NCBI RefSeq assembly: GCF_030657435.1
Contig: NZ_JAUTWS010000040.1
Coordinates: 1 to 56,440 of the forward strand
Origin: Paracraurococcus lichenis
GTDB taxonomy: Bacteria > Pseudomonadota > Alphaproteobacteria > Acetobacterales > Acetobacteraceae
DNA: 56,440 bases
Direction of reading: 5' to 3'
The notes under the pieces are model-generated. The model searched no databases. It was not told the DNA's origin and worked only from the letters and a program-made list of their open reading frames with translations. This document shows, one piece after another, positions 22,960 through 31,400 of the stretch (position 1 is the first letter of the stretch; every line of letters starts with the position of its first letter). The position numbers were made by a program, and so were the translations under genes.

Positions 22960-24045
22960 ATGCAACGTCGTCTCATGCTCGGCGCCGCGGCCGCCGTGCC
23001 GGCCGTCCTCGCCACGCCGGCCCTGGCCCAGGCCAATCCGGAGGTGCGCTGGCGCATCTCCTCCGCCTTCCCGCGCAACCTCGACGTGCTCTACGGCACG
23101 GGCGAGCGCATCACCCAGCGCGTGGCGCAGCTCACGGACAACCGGTTCCAGATCCGCTTCTTCGCGGCCAATGAGATCGTGCCCGGCCTGCAGGTGCTGG
23201 ATGCGGTGCAGGCCGGCACCATCGAGGGCGGGCACACCCCGGTCTACTACTATACCGGCAAGGACCCGTCCTTCGCCTTCTTCACCGCCCTGCCCTTCGG
23301 CCTGAACGCGCGGCAGAACCTGGCCTGGCTGGCCTATGGCGGCGGCGGGGAGCTCGCGGCGGAGCTGCTGCGCGACTACAACATCGTCGGCTTCCCCGCG
23401 GGCGACACCGGCGCGCAGATGGGCGGCTGGTTCCGCAACGAGATCAAGAGCCTCGACGACCTGAAGGGGCTGAAATTCCGCGTCGCCGGCCTCGCCGGCG
23501 AGATCTTCCGCCGCATGGGCGCGGTGCCGACGCAGATCGCGGCCTCCGACATCTACCCGGCGCTCGAGCGCGGGACGCTCGATGCCGTGGAGTTCGTCGG
23601 ACCGCATGACGACGAGAAGCTCGGCTTCGTCCGGGTCGCCCGGCACTACTATGCGCCGGGCTTCTGGGAGGCGGGGGCGCATCTGCACCTGCTGGTCAAC
23701 CAGGCCGCCTTCGAGGCGCTGCCGCCCGCCTACAAGGCGGCGGTCGAGACCGCCTGCGGCGAGGCGAATGCCGACATGCTGGCGCGGTACGACCACCTGA
23801 ACCCGCAGGCGCTGCGGCGGCTGGTCGGCGCGGGCGCGCAGCTCCGCTTCTGGCCGCGCGACATCCTGCAGGCCGCCTGGAAGGAGGCGCACGCCCTCTA
23901 CGACGAGATGTCGGCGAAGAACGAGCGCTTCAGGAAGATCTGGACCTCCTACAAGGCCTATCGGGACGAGGAGTACCAGTGGTTCCGGGTGGCCGAGAGC
24001 AGCTTCGACAACTTCGCCTTCCCCGAGGCGGCGCGGCGCGGCTAG
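22960..24045 (+). CDS. TRAP-type periplasmic substrate-binding protein (DctP family)
   Basis: The 361-residue protein has an RR-containing signal (MQRRLMLGAAAAVPAVLATP) and is clearly a paralogue of the gene at 21035-22111: RWRISSAFPRNLDVLYGTGE, ALPFGLNARQNLAWLAYGGG, LKGLKFRVAGLAGEIF and ERGTLDAVEFVGPHDDEKLGF match in order, as does the C-terminal QWFRVAESSFDNF. It should bind an organic acid in the periplasm and deliver it to DctQM membrane subunits encoded elsewhere, since none are adjacent. It is followed after 135 bases by uppP. Confidence 0.88.
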   Translation: MQRRLMLGAAAAVPAVLATPALAQANPEVRWRISSAFPRNLDVLYGTGERITQRVAQLTDNRFQIRFFAANEIVPGLQVLDAVQAGTIEGGHTPVYYYTGKDPSFAFFTALPFGLNARQNLAWLAYGGGGELAAELLRDYNIVGFPAGDTGAQMGGWFRNEIKSLDDLKGLKFRVAGLAGEIFRRMGAVPTQIAASDIYPALERGTLDAVEFVGPHDDEKLGFVRVARHYYAPGFWEAGAHLHLLVNQAAFEALPPAYKAAVETACGEANADMLARYDHLNPQALRRLVGAGAQLRFWPRDILQAAWKEAHALYDEMSAKNERFRKIWTSYKAYRDEEYQWFRVAESSFDNFAFPEAARRG

Positions 24046-24180
24046 TCCTGCCCCGCATTGCGGCGGCCCTGCCGGGGCCGCTGCGCGCGGGCCTCCGGGG
24101 TGCTCCCGCATCGCAGCATTGGACGCGCGGCCCCGCCGGGCGGTAAGGGGGCGCCTCCTTCCTCGGGACGCTTTCCGTTC

Positions 24181-24981
24181 ATGGACACTGCCGCGCTGCT
24201 CTCCGCCCTCGCCATGGGCGTGCTGGAGGGCCTGACCGAATTCCTCCCCATCTCCTCCACCGGCCACCTTATCCTGCTCGGGCAGGTCATCGGCTTCCAG
24301 GGCCCGCCGGGGAAGGTCTTCGAGATCTCCATCCAGCTCGGCGCCATCCTCGCCGTCATCTGGATCTACCGCGCGACGCTGTGGCGGCTGGCGACCGGCA
24401 TGTGGCGGCCGGGGCTCGAGCGGTTCTACGTATCCAACCTGGTCCTCGCCTTCGTGCCGGCGGCCGTCCTCGGCGCGACGCTGCACAAGACGATCACCGA
24501 GGTGCTGTTCAGCCCCTATGTGGTCTGCACCGCGCTGATCCTCGGCGGCATCGCCATCATCCTGATCGAGCGGCTGCGCAAGGTGCCCGCCATCCGCTCG
24601 GTGCCCGAGATCGGGCCGCTGCCCTCGCTCCTCATCGGCTTCGGCCAGGCGCTGGCGATGATCCCGGGCACCTCGCGCTCGGGCGCGACCATCATCACCG
24701 CGCTGCTGCTGGGCGTGGAGCGCAAGACGGCCGCCGAGTTCAGCTTCGTCCTCGCCATCCCGACCATGCTGGCGGCGACGGCCTATTCCCTGCTGAAGGT
24801 GCGCGACCAGATCTCGATGGACGGGATGGGCCAGATCGCGGTCGGCTTCGTCGCGGCCTTCGTCGTCGCGCTGGTGACGGTGCGCTGGGTGCTCTCGGTG
24901 ATCGGGCGGATCGGCTTCACGCCCTTCGGCTGGTACCGCATCGCGCTCGGCGCCATCGGGCTGGCGCTGCTGCTGGCCTGA
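24181..24981 (+). CDS. uppP: Undecaprenyl-diphosphate phosphatase UppP (BacA)
   Basis: This 266-residue membrane enzyme recycles the cell-wall lipid carrier by removing a phosphate from undecaprenyl diphosphate; extra copies give bacitracin resistance. The two signature motifs are GVLEGLTEFLPISSTGHLIL (residues 14-33, with the catalytic EGLTEFLPISS) and the second, GFGQALAMIPGTSRSGATI, near residue 155. About seven to eight membrane helices follow the family pattern. It starts with ATG 24181 after a purine-poor leader. Confidence 0.95.
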   Translation: MDTAALLSALAMGVLEGLTEFLPISSTGHLILLGQVIGFQGPPGKVFEISIQLGAILAVIWIYRATLWRLATGMWRPGLERFYVSNLVLAFVPAAVLGATLHKTITEVLFSPYVVCTALILGGIAIILIERLRKVPAIRSVPEIGPLPSLLIGFGQALAMIPGTSRSGATIITALLLGVERKTAAEFSFVLAIPTMLAATAYSLLKVRDQISMDGMGQIAVGFVAAFVVALVTVRWVLSVIGRIGFTPFGWYRIALGAIGLALLLA

Positions 24982-25106
24982 CCTCCGGCCGCGTGCTGCG
25001 GGATAGGGCGCGCCGCGCCCGGTCCTGGGCTGGCTTTCGAGGCGCAGGCCCCTGAGATGAAAGCCCGCTCAGGAATTTATTGCGGCGCATTCTCCGAGGG
25101 GTTTGC

Positions 25107-26048
25107 TCAGGCCAGCACGCTCCCCGGATCGCAATTCCCGCCGCAGACCAGCACGCCGACCCGCGCCCCCGCGGGCGCCCGCCAAGCCCCGCAGAGCAGC
25201 GCCGCCAGCGCCGTCGCCCCGCCCGGCTCGGCCACCAGCCGTGACGCATCCCACAGCAGGCGCTGGGCCGCCCGGATAGCCTCGTCGGGCACCAGCACGG
25301 CCGCCGCCACATGCTCCCTGGCCACCGCGAACATCAGCCCGCCCACCTGCCGCGCGCCGAGGCTGTCCGCCGCGACGCCGCCGACCGGCGCCGGCACCGG
25401 CCGGCCGGCACGCAGCGCCGTCGCCAGGGTCGGGCAGCCTTCCGGTTCCACGCTCACGACCTGGACATCTGTTCCGGCATAATATGCGGCCATGCCGCCG
25501 ATCAGCCCCCCGCCGCCGGTTGCCACCAGCACATGGGTGAGCTCCGGCGCGTCCTCCTGCCACTCCGATGCGACGGTGCCCTGGCCCGCCAGCACCTCCG
25601 GCTGGTCATAGGCATGCACCATCAGGGCCCCCGTCTCCGCCGCGCGGGCCTCGCTCGCCTGCCGAGCGTCATCATAGGCGGCGCCGCCCACAACCAGACG
25701 GGCGCCATAGCCCTCGATCCGCGCCCGCTTGGCGGCGCCGGCGATCTCCGGGACGAAGATCTCCGCCCGCACCCCCAGCGCCCGCGCCGCATAGGCCACC
25801 GCGGCACCGTGATTGCCGCCGGAGGCCGCGATGACCCCGGCCGGCGGAACCGCGCCCGACAGCATCCGGTTGAAGGCGCCGCGCGGCTTGAAGGAGCCAC
25901 TGGCCTGCAGCAGTTCCAGCTTCGCCACGATGTCGTGGGGCAGGCCGAGATCGGCGCCGGCCAGCCGCAGCAGCGGCGTGCGGCGGACATGCGGGGCTAT
26001 GCGCCGGGCGGCAGCCAGGATTGCGTCGCGGTCCGGGAGGAGGGTCAT
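25107..26048 (-). CDS. PLP-dependent threonine/serine dehydratase family protein
   Basis: The 313-residue protein belongs to fold-type II PLP enzymes. The Schiff-base lysine is in SGSFKPRGAFNRML (near residue 52), SGGNHG follows near residue 77, and the phosphate-binding Gly loop is VATGGGGLIGG near 170. It lacks the C-terminal ACT domains of biosynthetic IlvA and so resembles catabolic threonine dehydratase, serine racemase or hydroxyaspartate dehydratase. The end CGGNCDPGSVLA is typical of that group. It diverges from hprK with a 105-base gap. The exact substrate is not decided by sequence. Confidence 0.87.
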   Translation of the reverse strand: MTLLPDRDAILAAARRIAPHVRRTPLLRLAGADLGLPHDIVAKLELLQASGSFKPRGAFNRMLSGAVPPAGVIAASGGNHGAAVAYAARALGVRAEIFVPEIAGAAKRARIEGYGARLVVGGAAYDDARQASEARAAETGALMVHAYDQPEVLAGQGTVASEWQEDAPELTHVLVATGGGGLIGGMAAYYAGTDVQVVSVEPEGCPTLATALRAGRPVPAPVGGVAADSLGARQVGGLMFAVAREHVAAAVLVPDEAIRAAQRLLWDASRLVAEPGGATALAALLCGAWRAPAGARVGVLVCGGNCDPGSVLA

Positions 26049-26153
26049 GGTGCGCCAGGGGTGGCATGCCTTATGGTGCGACGCAACCGCGGCTGCCCTT
26101 GGAAGGCCGGGGGAATCCTGCCAAGGTCGGTCGCCTGTTTGGTGGCGACCGGG

Positions 26154-26600
26154 ATGCTGCTCCATGCCAGTTCAGTCGCCCGCGACGGGGACGCCGTGCT
26201 CCTGCTCGGCCCCCCCGGGTCAGGGAAGTCCGATCTCGTGCTGCGTCTGATCCGCGAGGGATGGGGCTTGGTCGCCGACGACCAGGTCGCGCTGCGGGCC
26301 GAGGCCGGGGCGCTGCAGGCCGCCCCGCCGCCGGCGCTCCGCGGCATGCTGGAGGTGCGCGGCCTCGGCATCCTGCGCGACCTGCCGGTCGCGGCGCCGG
26401 CCAGGCTCCGCCTCGCGGTGCATCTCGCCGATCGTGGCGCGATCCCGCGGTTGCCGGAGCCCGAACACTGGGCCGGGGCCGGCATCGCGCTGCCCGCCCT
26501 GCGGCTCGACCCCTTCGAGGCCTCGGCGACCGCGCGGCTCTCCCTCGCCCTCGATGTCGTCCTGGGCCGCGCCCGCCTGCAGGCGGGCGCCTTCGCATGA
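26154..26600 (+). CDS. hprK: HPr kinase/phosphorylase, short alphaproteobacterial form
   Basis: This 148-residue protein is the catalytic C-terminal half only, as usual in alphaproteobacteria. It has the Walker A motif GPPGSGKS (19-26), HASSVA before it, VADDQV, and the signature MLEVRGLGIL. It phosphorylates and dephosphorylates a serine of HPr. ATG 26154 is chosen; upstream in-frame starts at 26073 or nearby would add about 27 basic residues. It overlaps rapZ by four bases and heads an operon with rapZ, EIIA, HPr and enzyme I. In many relatives chvG/chvI precede hprK, but not here. Confidence 0.9.
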   Translation: MLLHASSVARDGDAVLLLGPPGSGKSDLVLRLIREGWGLVADDQVALRAEAGALQAAPPPALRGMLEVRGLGILRDLPVAAPARLRLAVHLADRGAIPRLPEPEHWAGAGIALPALRLDPFEASATARLSLALDVVLGRARLQAGAFA

Positions 26601-27631
26601 GCCAGGCCCTGCCCGCGCGGCCCGTCCCGGGCGCCCGTCCGGTGGTGCTGGTCACCGGCCTCTCCGGTGCCGGCAAGGCCTCCATCCTCCGCGTGCTGGA
26701 GGATCTGGGTTTCGAGACGGTGGACAACCCGCCGCTCAAGGTGCTGGAGGAACTGGTCGAGGACGGGGCGGAGCCGATCGCCGCCGGCATCGACACCCGC
26801 ACCCGCGGCTTCGCGGCGCCGGAGGCCCTGGCCACCCTGGACCGCCTGCGGACCAACCCTGCCATCGCCGTCAGCCTGGTCTATGCCACCGCGGAGGATG
26901 CCGCGCTGCTCCGCCGCTTCACCGAGACGCGGCGGCGCCACCCGCTGGCGCCCGGCGGCTCGCTCGGCAACCGGGTGACCGACGGCATCGCGCGGGAGAA
27001 GGAGTTGCTCGCCCCGCTGCGGGACGCGGCGGATCTGGTGGTTGACACCTCGGACCTGCCGCTGCCGGCGCTGCGCCAGATGATCGAGCGGCGTTTTCGG
27101 CCGGAGGGGACGCCCGGCCTCTCGATCCAGGTGATGTCCTTCGCCTTCCCGCGCGGCCTGCCGCGGGAGGCCGACCTGGTCTTCGACGTCCGCTTCCTGC
27201 GCAATCCGCACTACGTCCCGGCGCTGAAGCCGCAGACCGGCCGCGACCCGGCCGTCGCCCGCTATGTCGAGGAGGACCCGGACTTCCCGGGCTTCTGGAC
27301 CCGGCTCCTCGGCTTCATCGATCCGCTGCTGCCGCGCTACGTCGCCGAGGGCAAGAAGTACCTCACGGTCGCGATAGGCTGCTCCGGGGGCCAGCATCGT
27401 TCGGTCCTTGTGGTGGAGCGTCTGGCTGACCATCTTCGTGGGGCGGGCTGGCGTGCGGACGTGACGCATCGGGAACTTGCCCAGCGGGAGCCAGCCGGGA
27501 TCGACCCAGTCTGGCCGCCCGGCCACCGCAGCCCGGCCCCCCATGGATTCCCAGGGGCGGCCGGGGGAGAGGCCGCCCCGACTCCATCGGACGGGGCGGG
27601 GGGTCGGGAGGCCCTGACGCGCATCCCATGA
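26597..27631 (+). CDS. rapZ: RapZ-type RNase adapter / nucleotide-binding protein
   Basis: The 344-residue protein has the N-terminal P-loop ATPase domain and the C-terminal RapZ domain with FLRNPHYVPALKPQTGRDPA and YLTVAIGCSGGQHRSVLVVE. In E. coli RapZ binds a small RNA and recruits RNase E to set glucosamine-6-phosphate synthesis. The P-loop reads GLSGAGKA (21-28), with Ala in place of the usual Ser/Thr after Lys. The family is usually about 285-310 residues; here an extra Pro/Gly/Ala-rich tail of some 40 residues ends the protein. It overlaps hprK and the EIIA gene by four bases each. Confidence 0.93.
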   Translation: MSQALPARPVPGARPVVLVTGLSGAGKASILRVLEDLGFETVDNPPLKVLEELVEDGAEPIAAGIDTRTRGFAAPEALATLDRLRTNPAIAVSLVYATAEDAALLRRFTETRRRHPLAPGGSLGNRVTDGIAREKELLAPLRDAADLVVDTSDLPLPALRQMIERRFRPEGTPGLSIQVMSFAFPRGLPREADLVFDVRFLRNPHYVPALKPQTGRDPAVARYVEEDPDFPGFWTRLLGFIDPLLPRYVAEGKKYLTVAIGCSGGQHRSVLVVERLADHLRGAGWRADVTHRELAQREPAGIDPVWPPGHRSPAPHGFPGAAGGEAAPTPSDGAGGREALTRIP

Positions 27632-28068
27632 TAGGACTGGTTCTCGTCACCCATGGCCGGCTTGCGGACGAACTCCGCCTTGCCATGGAGCATGTGGTCG
27701 GGCCGCAACGCGCGGTCGCCACGGTCTGCATCGGGCCGGACGACGACATGGAGCGGCGCCGGCAGGACATCCGCGAGAGCATCGCGGCGGTCGACCAGGG
27801 CGACGGCGTCGTCGTGCTGACGGACATCATGGGCGGGACGCCCTGCAACCTCGCCGTCTCGCTCGCCGACCGCAAGCAGGTCGAGGTCATCGCCGGCGTC
27901 AACCTGCCGCTGCTGGTCAAGCTCGCCAAGATCAGGTCGTCCGAGCCGCTGGCCGAGGCGGTCGACCATGCCGCCGCGGCCGGACGGAAATACATCGCCG
28001 CTGCCGGCGACATCCCGAACGGGATCGCCCGGGTCAACGGCCGTGCCAATGGAGGGAACAAGCCGTGA
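27628..28068 (+). CDS. PTS EIIA component, mannose-type
   Basis: The 146-residue protein matches the EIIA-Man domain. MIGLVLVTHG carries the phosphorylated His9, and VVVLTDIMGGTPCNLAVSLA and VIAGVNLPLLVKLAK follow. It would accept phosphate from HPr. There is no EIIB or EIIC in the cluster, so it probably acts in regulation rather than sugar import. Its start overlaps the rapZ stop by four bases (ATGA) and its stop overlaps the HPr start (GTGA). Confidence 0.93.
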   Translation: MIGLVLVTHGRLADELRLAMEHVVGPQRAVATVCIGPDDDMERRRQDIRESIAAVDQGDGVVVLTDIMGGTPCNLAVSLADRKQVEVIAGVNLPLLVKLAKIRSSEPLAEAVDHAAAAGRKYIAAAGDIPNGIARVNGRANGGNKP

Positions 28069-28397
28069 GCCATGCCGCGACGCAACCGGTCGAGTCCACC
28101 GCCGAGTGCGGCTGCGGCGAGGGGGACCTCGTCCTCCGGCAGACGCTGAGGATCCGCAACAGCCGCGGCCTGCACGCCCGCGCGGCGGCCAAGCTGGTGA
28201 CGCTGGCGGAGCGCTTCTCCGCCTGCCTGCATGTCTCGCGCGACGGCCAGAAGGTGCCCGCCTGCTCCATCATGGGACTGATGATGCTGGGCGCCGGCAA
28301 GGGCAGCGAGGTCGAGATCGAAGCCGAAGGCTGGGACGCCAAGGAAGCGCTCGAGGCGGTGGCCGGCCTGGTCGAGGCCGGCTTCCATGAAGAGTGA
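28065..28397 (+). CDS. ptsH: Phosphocarrier protein HPr
   Basis: The 110-residue protein has the HPr active site NSRGLHARAAAKLV with His37, and the regulatory serine in ACSIMGLMMLGAG (Ser68), the target of HprK. The first 20 residues, including two Cys in ECGCGEG, extend beyond the normal HPr start. It begins with GTG at 28065, overlapping the EIIA stop by four bases, and ends 11 bases inside ptsI. Both phosphorylation sites being intact fits dual control by enzyme I and HprK. Confidence 0.95.
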   Translation: MSHAATQPVESTAECGCGEGDLVLRQTLRIRNSRGLHARAAAKLVTLAERFSACLHVSRDGQKVPACSIMGLMMLGAGKGSEVEIEAEGWDAKEALEAVAGLVEAGFHEE

Positions 28398-30312
28398 GAA
28401 GGCGGAGGGTCCGGCCGGAGCCTTAGGCGCCCGCGGCGCCGCACATGGCGGTGCCAACGGGGGCGGCGCACATGGCGGCGCCGAACGCGCGGCCGAGCGC
28501 GGCACCGAGGCGCCGCGCAAGCCCGCCGCGCGCCAGACGCGCGAGCACGCGATCCGCGGCATCGCGGTCGCCCCCGGCATCGCCATCGGACTCATCTACG
28601 ACACCAGCGAGATCCCGGCCGAGGCGCCGCGGCGCAACATCCAGCCCGGTCAGGTGGAGGCCGAGCGGCAGCGCCTGACGGATGCCGTCGCGCTGTCGCG
28701 CAAGCAGCTCGGCAAGCTGAAGTCCCGCCTCGCCATCCTGCCCGAGGAGGCGCAGGAGGAGCTCGCGCCGCTGCTCGACGCCTATGTGCTGATGCTGGGC
28801 AATTCCCGCCTGCTGCGCGGCGCCCGCAAGCGGATCGAGACCGGGCTGCTGGCCGCCGAGACGGCGGTGCAGGACGAGGCGGAGGCGATCGCCGCGCTGA
28901 TCCTCTCCGCCAGGGACGACGACCGTGCTGGCCTGAAGCGCCGCGCCGACGAGGTGCGCGAGATCGCCCGCCGCCTGACCCGCAACCTGACCGCCACCCC
29001 CTTCCGCAGCCTGAAGGACGTCCCGGAGGGGTCGATCCTGGTGGCCGAGGAGCTGACGCCGGCGGATGCCGCGCTGCTCGACCCCTCCCGCATCGCGGGC
29101 GTGGCGACGGAGGAGGGCGGCGCCGACGGCCATACCGCCATCATGCTGCGCGCCCTCGGCATCCCCTCCGTCCTCGGCTGCGTCGGCCTGACCGAGAGCG
29201 CGCAGCGCGGCGACCAGGCGGTGCTGGACGGCAGCGCGGGGACCATCGTGCTCCGCCCGGGCGAGGCGGCGCTGGAGAAGGGCCGGGAGGCGCTGGCCGC
29301 CTTCGCCAAGGAACGCGCCAAGCTCGCCAAGCTGCGCCGCCTGCCGGCGGTCACAACCGATGGCGAGCCGGTGGAGCTGCAGGCCAACCTGGAGATCCCG
29401 GCCGAGCTGCCGCTGATCGCCCAGGCCGGCGCGCAGGGCATCGGCCTGCTGCGCACCGAGTTCCTCTTCATGAACCGCGAGGACCTGCCGGACGAGGAGG
29501 CGCAGACCCAGGCCTATGCGCAGGTGCTGGAGGCCATGGGGACCGACCAGGTCACCATCCGCGTCCTCGACTGGGGCGGCGAGAAGGACATGGAGGCGCT
29601 GAGCCAGGGCATCGCGCCGACCCATGCCGGGCCGAACCCGGCGCTCGGGCTCCGCGGCCTCCGGCTGCTGCTGAAGCGGCCGGAGCTGCTGGAGGCGCAG
29701 TTCGCCGCCATCCTGCGCGTTGCCGACCGCGGCAATGTCCGCATCCTCCTGCCGCTGGTGACGAACCCGTCGGAGGTGAAGGAGGCGCGGGAGGTCTATG
29801 AGCGGGTGGCGCGCCGGCTGCGCCGCAAGGGCGTGCACCTGCCGGACCGGCTGCCCGAGCTTGGCTGCATGATCGAGACGCCGGGCGCGGCGCTGGCTGC
29901 CGACGCCATCGCGCTGGAGGCCGATTTCTTCGCCATCGGCACCAACGACCTCGCCATGTACACGCTCGCCGTCGACCGGGCGGAGGCGGAGGTCAGCCAC
30001 CTCTACGACCCGCTGCATCCGGCGGTGCTGCGATTGATGCAGTTCGCGACCGAGGCCGCGCTCCGGCTGCGCATGCCGGTCAGCGTCTGCGGCGAGATGG
30101 CGGGCAACCCGCGGCTGGTGCCGCTGCTGCTCGGCCTCGGCATCCGCTGCCTGTCGATGAATGCCAGCGCCATCCCCCGGGTGAAGCAGATGGTGCGCAG
30201 CCTCGACATCGCCGACTGCGCCCGCTTCGCACGGCGGGTGATGGAGCAGTCCGACCCGCAGCGGATCCATGAACTGGTGATGGGATTCGGCTCGGGCAGC
30301 GAGAAGGGCTGA
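28387..30312 (+). CDS. ptsI: PTS enzyme I (phosphoenolpyruvate-protein phosphotransferase)
   Basis: This 641-residue enzyme passes phosphate from PEP to HPr. The active His249 is in GGADGHTAIMLRALGIPSV. The PEP-binding barrel has GIGLLRTEFLFMNRED, RVLDWGGEKDM, LGCMIETPGAAL, FFAIGTNDLAMYTLAVDR and the Cys in VSVCGEMAGNP. Before the usual start (REHAIRGIAVAPGIAIG, near residue 52) lies a Gly/Ala/His-rich extension of about 50 residues (for example AHGGANGGGAHGG). No GAF domain is present, so it is not the nitrogen-type EI. A hairpin terminator follows. Confidence 0.95.
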   Translation: MKSEKAEGPAGALGARGAAHGGANGGGAHGGAERAAERGTEAPRKPAARQTREHAIRGIAVAPGIAIGLIYDTSEIPAEAPRRNIQPGQVEAERQRLTDAVALSRKQLGKLKSRLAILPEEAQEELAPLLDAYVLMLGNSRLLRGARKRIETGLLAAETAVQDEAEAIAALILSARDDDRAGLKRRADEVREIARRLTRNLTATPFRSLKDVPEGSILVAEELTPADAALLDPSRIAGVATEEGGADGHTAIMLRALGIPSVLGCVGLTESAQRGDQAVLDGSAGTIVLRPGEAALEKGREALAAFAKERAKLAKLRRLPAVTTDGEPVELQANLEIPAELPLIAQAGAQGIGLLRTEFLFMNREDLPDEEAQTQAYAQVLEAMGTDQVTIRVLDWGGEKDMEALSQGIAPTHAGPNPALGLRGLRLLLKRPELLEAQFAAILRVADRGNVRILLPLVTNPSEVKEAREVYERVARRLRRKGVHLPDRLPELGCMIETPGAALAADAIALEADFFAIGTNDLAMYTLAVDRAEAEVSHLYDPLHPAVLRLMQFATEAALRLRMPVSVCGEMAGNPRLVPLLLGLGIRCLSMNASAIPRVKQMVRSLDIADCARFARRVMEQSDPQRIHELVMGFGSGSEKG

Positions 30313-30315
30313 ACG

Positions 30316-30336
30316 CGCCATCCCCTTGGGATGGCG
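30316..30336 (+). terminator. Hairpin after ptsI
   Basis: CGCCATCCC (30316-30324) and GGGATGGCG (30328-30336) form a perfect 9-base stem with a three-base loop, starting four bases after the ptsI stop. It is not followed by a T-run, so a role in termination or RNA protection is likely rather than proven. Confidence 0.6.
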
Positions 30337-30644
30337 GGACCGGCGCACCCCATTGCCTGAACCCGCTTCAGGACCTTGCGAGGTTGGCATGGGTGGCCCG
30401 ACAGGCCGCGCGCCCCTTGCCGTTCCTAACCCGTTCGATTCTTTGCCCGACCGCAGCCGCGACCCCGAGCGGGAACCGGCTGCACGAAAGAGTGCCAGAA
30501 AAGCAATCTGCATTTGGTTTTTGAGATCGGTTCGCCGCGCGTCCTAGCGTGACGCCGCGCCGCAGGCCGGAACGGCCGCGCGCGGGTGCGGGGCGGCAGG
30601 CCCGGCGCCGCCGGGACCAACCGCAAGATGCAGAGGAAACCCGC
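30337..30644. other. Gene-free gap before the GlcG-like gene
   Basis: This stretch holds no supported gene. Its middle (about 30420-30545) is less GC-rich than its surroundings and includes TTGAGA at 30531, a possible -35 element, with CCTAGC about 17 bases on. This may be the promoter of the gene at 30645, but the match is weak. Confidence 0.35.
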
Positions 30645-31364
30645 ATGAGACGCTTCCTGGCCATCGCCTCCCTCCTGCTGCTGGCCGCCCCGGTGGCGCG
30701 CGCCGATGACGGCGAGGACACTGCCTGCGGCATCCCGGCCGAGGTCGTGGCGCAGATCCAGGGCACGCTGCAGGCCGTGGTGACGCAGCCCAATGGCGGC
30801 ATCTTCAGCCCCAACCGCATGTGGTCGGCGGTGGTGGACCGGCAGGGGCGGCTCTGCTCCGTCACCAGGATCGGCGACGCCTGGCCGGGCAGCCGCGCCA
30901 TCGCCATGGCCAAGGCGAGCACGGCCAACGACTTCAGCAACGACGCGCTCGCCCTCTCGACTGCCAATCTCTACTCGGCGACCCAGCCGGGCGGCTCGCT
31001 CTACGGCCTCAACAACTCCAATCCCTTCAACCCGGCCTTCCTGGTGCAGGGCAACCCGAAGCTGGCGCAGGCCCTGGCCAATGCCTTCGGGCGGACGCCG
31101 GGCGGGATCATCACCTTCGGCGGCGGCGTGCCGCTCTACAGCGGCGGCAAGGTGATCGGTGGCCTCGGCGTCAGCGGCGACAGCGCCTGCGCCGACCATG
31201 TCATCGCCTATCGCATGCGGCGGGCGGTGGGGCTGGACGCGATCCCGGCGGGCGTCGGCGCGGGCGGGACGGACAACATCGACTATCTCGCCGCGGGCGA
31301 GGCGCCGAACGGCTTCAAGCACGTGCACTGCTTCCCGACGGACCTGCCGCCGGACAGGATCTGA
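30645..31364 (+). CDS. Secreted GlcG/HbpS-like haem-binding family protein
   Basis: The 239-residue protein has a signal peptide (MRRFLAIASLLLLAAPVARA, residues 1-20). It also has a GlcG/HbpS-like domain: VVDRQGRLCSVTRIGDAWPGSRAIAMAKASTANDFSND, then GIITFGGGVPLYSGGKVIGGLGVSGDSACADHVIAYRMR. The family binds haem in Streptomyces HbpS, but many members have no known ligand. The C-terminus adds HVHCFPTDLPPDRI. ATG 30645 is chosen for the signal peptide and because the 32 residues upstream are Arg-rich and unlike the family. It stands alone. Confidence 0.8.
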   Translation: MRRFLAIASLLLLAAPVARADDGEDTACGIPAEVVAQIQGTLQAVVTQPNGGIFSPNRMWSAVVDRQGRLCSVTRIGDAWPGSRAIAMAKASTANDFSNDALALSTANLYSATQPGGSLYGLNNSNPFNPAFLVQGNPKLAQALANAFGRTPGGIITFGGGVPLYSGGKVIGGLGVSGDSACADHVIAYRMRRAVGLDAIPAGVGAGGTDNIDYLAAGEAPNGFKHVHCFPTDLPPDRI

Positions 31365-31400
31365 CGGGCCGGGCGGCGCCGGCGTCCCGCTGCGGGGGCG

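Noticed and set aside
23582..23800. Arg/Pro-rich internal frame in the second TRAP gene
   Set aside because: Such frames appear in all GC-rich genes here; it has no start signals and lies inside a well-supported gene.
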